Program-made: the position numbers and the translations under genes
Part shown: in pieces, positions 1-5,340 of the stretch
Layout of the letters: each line of letters opens with the position of its first letter
Numbering within the stretch: the first letter of the stretch is position 1
Source: Patulibacter sp041648495
GTDB taxonomy: Bacteria > Actinomycetota > Thermoleophilia > Solirubrobacterales > Solirubrobacteraceae
Reading direction: 5' to 3'
Length of the DNA stretch: 5,340 nucleotides
Assembly: GCA_041648495.1 (NCBI GenBank)
Contig: JBAZOW010000242.1
Location: 1 to 5,340, forward strand
The notes under the pieces: generated by a model
Told to the model about the DNA's origin: nothing
What the model saw: only the letters and a program-made list of their open reading frames with translations
Databases searched by the model: none

Positions 1-1587
1 ATCTGCGGCGACGTCGGCTTCGGCAAGACCGAGGTCGCCCTGCGCGCGGCGGTCAAGGCGGCGGCCGACGGCAAGCAGGTGCTGATCCTGGCGCCGACGA
101 CGATCCTCGCCCAGCAGCACTTCGGCAACTTCGCCGAGCGGATGCGCGACCTGCCGCTGACCGTCGACCACGTCTCGCGGTTCCGCTCGGCGGCCGAGCA
201 GCGCGAGGTCGTCAAGGCCTTCAACGCCGGCCAGGTCGACGTGCTGATCGGGACCCACCGGATCCTCGGTCGCGACGTCGCCGGTCGCGACCTGGGCCTG
301 ATTGTGGTCGACGAGGAGCAGCGCTTCGGCGTCAAGCAGAAGGAGCTGCTGCGTCAGCTCAAGCTCAAGGTCGACGTGATCGCGATGTCCGCGACCCCGA
401 TCCCGCGCACGCTGCAGATGTCGCTGGCCGGTCTGCGGGACATCTCGACGATCGAGACCGCGCCGGAGGGCCGACGCCCGGTCAAGACCTACGTCGGGGA
501 GTACGACGAGCAGCTGGTCCGCCAGGCGCTGCGCCGCGAGAAGGATCGCGGGGGCCAGTCGTTCTTCCTGCACAACCGCGTCGAGACGATCGACGAGACC
601 GCCGCTCGCCTGCGCGGGCTCTGTCCCGACATGAGCTTCGAGGTCGCGCACGGGCAGATGACCGACCAGCAGCTCGAGGACCACATGATGCGGTTCCTCC
701 GCGGCGAGGCCGACGTGCTGGTCTCGACGTCGATCATCGAGTCGGGGATCGACATTCCGCAGGCCAACACGCTGATCGTCGACCGTTCGGACCTCTTCGG
801 CCTGAGCCAGCTCTACCAGATCCGCGGGCGCGTCGGCCGGGGTCGCGAGCGCGGCTACGCGTACCTGCTGTACCCCTCGGCGGCGGCGCTGACCGAGGAC
901 GCGATGCACCGGCTGACGGCGCTCGCCGACTACACCGAGCTCGGCTCGGGCTTCCAGATCGCGATGCGCGACCTGGAGCTGCGCGGCGCGGGCAACCTGC
1001 TCGGCGACGAGCAGTCCGGGCACGTCGCGGCGCTCGGCTTCGAGCTGTACATGTCGATGCTCGAGGAGGCGGTGGCCGAGCGTGAGGCGGCGAACGACGA
1101 CGGTTCCGGAGCGGACGCCCGGCCCGAGCCGGTCCGGATGGACGCCCAGGTCTCCGCCTACGTGCCGGCGGACTACGTGCCGTACGAGCAGGCCAAGGTC
1201 GACGTCCACCGGCGGATCGCCGGGGCCGCCGACGTGGCCGAGCTGGAGGAGCTGCGGGGCGAGCTCGAGGACCGCTTCGGGGCGATGCCCGAGCCGCTGC
1301 TCAACCTCGTCGAGCTGCAACGCGCGCGGATTCGCTTCGGTGAGGCCGGCTGTCGCGTGGTCTCGCTGCGCGGGGCCAAGCTGACCGTCAGTCCGATCGA
1401 GTTGGACGCCGAGGGCCGCGAGCGGCTGCAGGCCGAGCTGGGGCGCGACGGGATGAACCCGAAGTACGAGGGCGGCCACTCGCGGGTGACGGTGACGGTG
1501 CCCAAGGAGGGCCCGGAACGGCTCGAAATCCTGGTCACGGCGGCCGAAGGTATACGGGCTGCAACACTCAGTGTCCTAACTGTGTAG
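1..1587 (+). CDS. mfd: Transcription-repair coupling factor Mfd, C-terminal 528 residues (5' end outside window)
   Basis: Mfd is a cytoplasmic ATP-dependent DNA translocase that dislodges stalled RNA polymerase and recruits UvrA for excision repair. The frame is open from base 1, so the gene begins upstream; the GTG at 79 is an internal valine codon. Residues below count from base 1. The fragment starts at the Walker A motif (GDVGFGKT, 3-10). It continues with motif Ia (LAPTTILAQQ, about 30-39), DEEQ Walker B (104-107), SAT motif III (130-132), motif V (STSIIESGID, 242-251) and motif VI (QIRGRVGRGR, 273-282). The TRG translocation motif follows (RDLELRGAGNLLGDEQSG, from 323), then the C-terminal TRCF domain (about 380-475). 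The length after Walker A agrees with E. coli Mfd. The missing part should hold the UvrB-like and RNA-polymerase-binding domains. No frameshift or lost motif is seen. The last 15 or so codons are less GC-rich than the rest. RecG shares the helicase and TRG motifs but lacks the TRCF domain. Confidence 0.97.
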   Translation: MCGDVGFGKTEVALRAAVKAAADGKQVLILAPTTILAQQHFGNFAERMRDLPLTVDHVSRFRSAAEQREVVKAFNAGQVDVLIGTHRILGRDVAGRDLGLIVVDEEQRFGVKQKELLRQLKLKVDVIAMSATPIPRTLQMSLAGLRDISTIETAPEGRRPVKTYVGEYDEQLVRQALRREKDRGGQSFFLHNRVETIDETAARLRGLCPDMSFEVAHGQMTDQQLEDHMMRFLRGEADVLVSTSIIESGIDIPQANTLIVDRSDLFGLSQLYQIRGRVGRGRERGYAYLLYPSAAALTEDAMHRLTALADYTELGSGFQIAMRDLELRGAGNLLGDEQSGHVAALGFELYMSMLEEAVAEREAANDDGSGADARPEPVRMDAQVSAYVPADYVPYEQAKVDVHRRIAGAADVAELEELRGELEDRFGAMPEPLLNLVELQRARIRFGEAGCRVVSLRGAKLTVSPIELDAEGRERLQAELGRDGMNPKYEGGHSRVTVTVPKEGPERLEILVTAAEGIRAATLSVLTV

Positions 1588-1627
1588 ATGCTAGGGAAGC
1601 GCTCAGCAGACGCTTAGGTCGGGCCGT

Positions 1628-1640
1628 TAGGGTCCACCCG
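1628..1640 (+). promoter_or_regulatory. Candidate -10 element (TAGGGT) just before the lipoprotein gene
   Basis: The hexamer TAGGGT (1628-1633) fits the TANNNT form of actinobacterial -10 elements. It ends 7 bases before the ATG at 1641, so transcription could start at or next to the start codon. No convincing -35 box is seen 16-19 bases upstream. The AGGG inside the same hexamer (1629-1632), 8 bases before the ATG, could instead be a weak ribosome binding site. The region 1549-1640 is less GC-rich than its surroundings, as expected near a promoter. Confidence 0.3.
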
Positions 1641-2810
1641 ATGCTTCGCGCTTCTCGAAACTCCCGAAACCTGCTCATGACCTGCGCGGTCGCGATTCCT
1701 TTGACCCTCGGGCTAGCCGCCTGCGGGGGCGACGACGACAAGATCTCGTCGGATTCCGTCGCCAACGTCGACGGCACGCAGATCTCGAAGGCCGAGTACG
1801 ACCAGAACCTCAAGTTCCAGACGGTCCTCGCGAGCCAGCAGTTCACCAACGGCGAGCTGTTCAAGTCCAAGGACCCCAAGCTGGTGTCGTTCGCCGCGCC
1901 GTACACCGAGTGCATCAAGCTCGTGAAGAAGCAGGTTCCGAAGGGCCAGAAGGTCACGGACACGCAGCTCAAGGAGTACTGCGAGAGCATCGAGAAGCAG
2001 CTCAAGGACGGCGCGATCGGCCAGCTGCTGACGTCGAAGTTCCTCAGCGGCGAGGCCAAGGACGACAAGATCGAGATCTCCGACGCGGAGATCACGAAGG
2101 CGCTTCCGGCCAAGTACACGCAGACGATCGGCGGCAAGGAGAACCTTCCCAAGTTCACCAAGCTGACCGGCCTCGACGAGGCGGCCTTCCGGGATCAGGT
2201 CAAGACCGAGCTGATCGGTCAGAAGATCCAGGAGAAGATCACCAAGAGCGCCGGCAAGGTGACCGACGCCGAGGTCCAGGAGTACTACAACAAGAACAAG
2301 GCGCAGTACACGCAGCCCGAGATGCGTGACCTGCGGGTCGTCCTGACGAAGACCAAGGCGCAGGCCGACGAGGCCAAGAAGGAGCTCGACGGCGGCAAGG
2401 ACTTCGCGGCGGTCGTCAAGGAGTTCTCGATCGACACGATCACGAAGAAGGACGGCGGCAAGCTTGCGAACGTCGCCAAGGGCCAGCAGGAGAAGGCCCT
2501 CGCCGATGCGTCCTTCAGCGCCAAGAAGGGCGAGATCGTCGGTCCGATCAAGACCGAGACCGGCTTCTACGTCGTCCGCGTCGACAAGGTCACCGCTTCC
2601 AAGCTCGTCCCGTTCAAGGACGTCAAGGAGCAGATCAAGCAGCAGCTGACGCAGACGAAGCCGCAGGAAGCGCTGACGAAGTGGCAGACGGACACGCTCG
2701 ACACGTGGAAGGACAAGACGAACTGCCGCGAGGGCTACATCGTCGACTTCTGCAAGAACGCCCCGAAGCCGAAGACGAACACGGCCACGACGGCCGCACC
2801 GGCGCAGTAA
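1641..2810 (+). CDS. SurA/PrsA-like peptidylprolyl isomerase-family lipoprotein
   Basis: Predicted exported, lipid-anchored foldase of 389 residues, acting outside the cytoplasmic membrane. A lipoprotein signal peptide is clear: three arginines in the first 9 residues, a hydrophobic stretch, and lipobox L25-A26-A27-C28, so Cys28 should be lipidated. A SurA-type N domain follows (NVDGTQISKAEY near 42-53, helices to about 200). A parvulin-like domain lies at about 223-320, with the family features DGGKL...GQ, ASFSAKKGEIVGPIKTETGFY and VVRV. A C-terminal helix (about 322-357) and a Thr/Ala/Pro tail end the protein. The ATG at 1641 is preferred because starting at Met13 would remove the positive n-region. 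Lysine is very frequent (55 Lys against 8 Arg). Cysteines at 91, 114, 362 and 371 could form disulfides. Both usual parvulin histidines appear replaced (R232, Y310), so it may act as a chaperone rather than an isomerase. The family assignment is firm; activity and clients are unknown. Confidence 0.9.
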   Translation: MLRASRNSRNLLMTCAVAIPLTLGLAACGGDDDKISSDSVANVDGTQISKAEYDQNLKFQTVLASQQFTNGELFKSKDPKLVSFAAPYTECIKLVKKQVPKGQKVTDTQLKEYCESIEKQLKDGAIGQLLTSKFLSGEAKDDKIEISDAEITKALPAKYTQTIGGKENLPKFTKLTGLDEAAFRDQVKTELIGQKIQEKITKSAGKVTDAEVQEYYNKNKAQYTQPEMRDLRVVLTKTKAQADEAKKELDGGKDFAAVVKEFSIDTITKKDGGKLANVAKGQQEKALADASFSAKKGEIVGPIKTETGFYVVRVDKVTASKLVPFKDVKEQIKQQLTQTKPQEALTKWQTDTLDTWKDKTNCREGYIVDFCKNAPKPKTNTATTAAPAQ

Positions 2811-2824
2811 TCACCTCCTGATCC

Positions 2825-2845
2825 CGCCGCCGGCGATCGGCGGCG
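2825..2845 (+). repeat. GC-rich inverted repeat (8-bp stem) after the lipoprotein gene
   Basis: CGCCGCCG (2825-2832) and CGGCGGCG (2838-2845) are perfect reverse complements around the 5-base loop GCGAT. The hairpin begins 15 bases past the TAA stop. It has no T-rich tail, so alone it is a poor intrinsic terminator. It could protect the 3' end of the message or assist the stronger hairpin that follows 10 bases later. Confidence 0.5.
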
Positions 2846-2855
2846 CGAAGGACGT

Positions 2856-2890
2856 CCGGCCGGTGCTCTGCACCGGCCGGTTCTCGTTCC
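2856..2890 (+). terminator. Intrinsic terminator candidate between the lipoprotein gene and mazG
   Basis: CCGGCCGGTGC (2856-2866) and GCACCGGCCGG (2870-2880) form a perfect 11-bp stem closed by the 3-base loop TCT. The partly T-rich tail TTCTCGTT follows directly (5 T in 8). Stem strength, short loop and position after a stop codon fit a Rho-independent terminator with the weak U-tract common in high-GC bacteria. It ends about 30 bases before the mazG start, implying that mazG has its own promoter. Confidence 0.7.
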
Positions 2891-2905
2891 GGGGCGGGAA
2901 ACCGG

Positions 2906-2918
2906 TACCGTCGCGGAC
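2906..2918 (+). promoter_or_regulatory. Candidate -10 element (TACCGT) just before mazG
   Basis: TACCGT (2906-2911) fits TANNNT and ends 7 bases before the GTG at 2919, the same spacing as in front of the lipoprotein gene. No purine-rich ribosome binding site lies at the usual distance, which favours a leaderless message. It overlaps the 8-base palindrome CGGTACCG (2903-2910). No recognisable -35 box is present; the place where one would sit overlaps the terminator tail. Confidence 0.35.
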
Positions 2919-3824
2919 GTGGCCCGCGACGAGATCACCGCAGCTCTCGGCGCGCTGGACGACATCACCCGTCGCCTGCGCGTCGAATGCCCTTGGGACC
3001 GCGATCAGGACGAGCGTTCGATCGTGCCCCACACCCTCGAAGAGGCCTACGAGCTGGCCGACGCCGCCAACTCCGGTGACGACGCCAAGCTCGCCGACGA
3101 GCTCGGCGACGTGCTCTTCCAGGTCCACTTCCTGGCGATGCTGCTCGAGGAGCGCGGCGCGGGAGACCTGGCCGCCGTCGCGACGCACTGCCGGCGCAAG
3201 CTGATCCGTCGTCACCCGCACATCTTCGCGGCGGACAGCCCCGAGATGGCCGAGGTCCTGGCCGCCGACGCGGAGGCACAGGCCGGCGATCCCACGCGCC
3301 CGGAGGTCCCGGCGGCCGAGCTGCAGGACGTCGTGGCGACCGCCGACGACGTGCTCGCCAACTGGGACCGGATCAAGCAGACCGAGCCCGACCGCGAGCG
3401 GGGGATCTTCGCCGAGGTCCCGACCAACCTGCCGTCGTTGCTGTTCGCCCGCAAGGTCCAGCGCCGCGCCGCCAGCAGCGGCTTCGACCCGATCGACGTG
3501 TCCGCGGCGATCGAGGCCTCGCGCGCCGAGCTGGACCGTCTGGAGGCCGCGATCGCCGCCGGCCACGCCCCCGAGACGTTCGCCGCGCTCGGCGACACGC
3601 TGTTCGCGGTCACCAACGTCGCCCGCAAGGCCAAGGCCGATCCCGAGATCGCGTTGCGCTCGGCCAGCTCGCGGTTCCGCGACCGGGTGCTGCTCGCCGA
3701 GCGGCTCGCCGGGGAGGACGGACGGTCGTGGAAGGGCCTCGACGAGAACGCGCGCCTGACGTACTACGCGCGCGCCGCCTACGTCGCCCAGGGCGTCGAT
3801 CCGGACGCCCAGCCGGACGGCTGA
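2919..3824 (+). CDS. mazG: Nucleoside triphosphate pyrophosphohydrolase MazG
   Basis: MazG is a cytoplasmic, Mg-dependent all-alpha enzyme that hydrolyses (d)NTPs to the monophosphate and pyrophosphate. It clears aberrant nucleotides and in E. coli influences ppGpp. The 301-residue protein has two MazG domains. The N-terminal one carries CPWDRDQ (24-30), the EExxE metal motif (E41, E42, E45) and ExxD (E61, D64) in DELGDVLFQVHF. The C-terminal one (about 165-285) keeps the ALGDTLFAVTNVARK...DPEIALR layout, but its metal motif looks degenerate: A203-E204-x-x-R207 and A223-x-x-D226. The GTG start puts 23 residues before CPWD, close to E. coli MazG; no better start is seen. The length somewhat exceeds the roughly 263 residues of E. 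coli MazG, partly through the linker at 104-140. It follows a terminator and is separated from eno by 105 bases, so it is probably transcribed alone. Proximity to mfd is usual in actinobacteria and fits a shared theme of genome protection. Confidence 0.94.
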   Translation: MARDEITAALGALDDITRRLRVECPWDRDQDERSIVPHTLEEAYELADAANSGDDAKLADELGDVLFQVHFLAMLLEERGAGDLAAVATHCRRKLIRRHPHIFAADSPEMAEVLAADAEAQAGDPTRPEVPAAELQDVVATADDVLANWDRIKQTEPDRERGIFAEVPTNLPSLLFARKVQRRAASSGFDPIDVSAAIEASRAELDRLEAAIAAGHAPETFAALGDTLFAVTNVARKAKADPEIALRSASSRFRDRVLLAERLAGEDGRSWKGLDENARLTYYARAAYVAQGVDPDAQPDG

Positions 3825-3833
3825 TCGGGGCGA

Positions 3834-3854
3834 CGGCGGGGGCTTCCCGCGCCG
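3834..3854 (+). repeat. Imperfect hairpin after mazG, possible weak terminator
   Basis: The 9-base arms 3834-3842 and 3846-3854 pair at 8 of 9 positions, with one G-G mismatch, around the loop CTT. The hairpin begins 9 bases past the mazG stop. No T-rich tract follows (next bases CATCGAACC). It may stop or protect the mazG transcript, but in such GC-rich DNA a chance hairpin is also plausible. I see nothing else convincing between here and the region just before eno. Confidence 0.35.
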
Positions 3855-3915
3855 CATCGAACCATCCCCGGGCGGCTCGTCGGGCCCCACACGGCGGGCC
3901 GCGGCACGGTCCGTC

Positions 3916-3929
3916 AAACTTCCGGGCTC
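3916..3929 (+). promoter_or_regulatory. Weak candidate -10 element before eno
   Basis: AAACTT (3916-3921) matches the A and last T of TANNNT and ends 8 bases before the ATG at 3930. It is the least GC-rich patch of the mazG-eno gap. No Shine-Dalgarno sequence is visible before the ATG. The match is poor and is mentioned mainly because the same placement occurs before the two preceding genes. Confidence 0.2.
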
Positions 3930-5218
<1,289 letters not shown>

Positions 5219-5222
<4 letters not shown>

Positions 5223-5340
5223 TCGGTTGCGGTGGAACGCCTGTTGCGAACAGGCGTTCTGGTGGTCTGCAAGGGATCTTGCGTGCCGTCCGCGCGGATC
5301 GCCTGCAAGACCTGAATCACGGCGAGGAACTCGCGCTGGG
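5219..5340 (-). CDS. Possible C-terminal end of an unidentified minus-strand gene
   Basis: On the minus strand one frame is open from the right edge to a TAG at 5221-5219, giving 40 codons with no start in the window. The distal part reads QREFLAVIQVLQAIRADGT, with third positions about 90% G/C (first positions about 75%), the better coding pattern of the two strands there. The part nearer eno looks less coding and covers the hairpin at 5235-5259. If real, the gene is convergent with eno, their stop codons sharing the bases CTAG. I do not recognise the protein. A plus-strand frame from TTG 5279 is an alternative, and the stretch may also be non-coding. Confidence 0.27.
5235..5260 (+). terminator. 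eno: Hairpin after eno, probable terminator without a clear U-tract
   Basis: GAACGCCTGTT (5235-5245) and AACAGGCGTTC (5249-5259) form a perfect 11-bp stem with the 3-base loop GCG, 12 bases past the eno stop. The following bases TGGTGGTCTG are only partly T-rich. Because the stem is symmetric it could also serve transcription from the opposite strand if a convergent gene exists. A smaller hairpin, GCAAG/CTTGC (5269-5273, 5278-5282), lies just beyond. Confidence 0.6.

Noticed and set aside
1082..1384. 100-codon plus-strand frame inside mfd, and similar Arg/Ser/Pro-rich frames at 2464-2649, 2863-3204, 3728-4063 and 4645-4842
   Set aside because: These are shifted-frame readings of GC-rich genes, with repetitive Arg/Ser/Pro composition and no domains.
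79..1587. GTG at 79 as the real start of mfd
   Set aside because: The frame is open to base 1 and the Walker A motif at 7-30 lies before this GTG; the gene is cut by the window edge.
1588..1617. A 9-codon open frame beginning with ATG directly after the mfd stop (TAGATG)
   Set aside because: No ribosome binding signal of its own beyond chance purines, and no recognisable leader-peptide composition; it is too short to separate from chance.
1568..2161. A 197-codon minus-strand frame opposite the start of the lipoprotein gene
   Set aside because: It overlaps a well-supported gene with a signal peptide, is Ser/Leu-rich without recognisable motifs, and has no start signals.
5264..5312. Possible long-range stem GGTCT-GCA with TGC-A-AGACC after eno
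   Set aside because: It needs a bulge and competes with the local GCAAG/CTTGC hairpin; pairing of this length is expected by chance.
5279..5340. Plus-strand frame starting at TTG 5279 near the right edge
   Set aside because: The only SD-like bases (AAGGG, 5271-5275) are 3 bases from the TTG, too close. First-position GC exceeds third-position GC, the pattern of an antisense frame. It cannot be excluded without the next sequence.

Overview
This window is a GC-rich stretch of bacterial chromosome with four housekeeping genes, all on the + strand. The order is mfd (3' part only), a lipoprotein of the SurA/PrsA foldase type, mazG, and eno. The GC-rich third codon positions, GTG start, poor Shine-Dalgarno sequences and gene order suggest a high-GC actinobacterium. 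In Mycobacterium tuberculosis the comparable run is mfd-mazG-lpqU-eno, from memory. A lipoprotein foldase in this neighbourhood makes me lean towards the Thermoleophilia (Solirubrobacterales-like), but that placement is inference.

Layout: 1-1587 encodes the C-terminal 528 residues of the transcription-repair coupling factor Mfd. After a 53-base gap that is less GC-rich than its surroundings, 1641-2810 encodes a lysine-rich lipoprotein with a SurA-type N domain and a parvulin-like domain. The 108-base gap 2811-2918 holds two strong hairpins, the second a good terminator candidate. 2919-3824 is mazG. The 105-base gap 3825-3929 holds one imperfect hairpin, and a perfect 12-base palindrome is centred on the eno start codon. 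3930-5222 is a complete, fully conserved enolase. The last 118 bases contain a strong hairpin just past eno and possibly the end of a minus-strand gene. No gap exceeds 300 bases.

The genes share no single pathway. Mfd removes stalled RNA polymerase and recruits excision repair. MazG hydrolyses NTPs and dNTPs, including damaged ones. The lipoprotein probably assists folding of exported proteins. Enolase is the penultimate glycolytic enzyme. The gaps with hairpins, and the lack of good ribosome binding sites in front of the three internal starts, suggest separately transcribed and perhaps leaderless genes rather than one operon.

I see no mobile element, CRISPR array, RNA gene, toxin-antitoxin pair or defence system, and nothing that amounts to a new biological system. 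The points most worth checking are the recurring TANNNT-like hexamer 7-8 bases before three start codons, a parvulin domain lacking both usual histidines, a MazG whose metal site is intact only in the N-terminal domain, and a 10-base copy of the 16S rRNA anti-Shine-Dalgarno sequence at the end of the lipoprotein gene.
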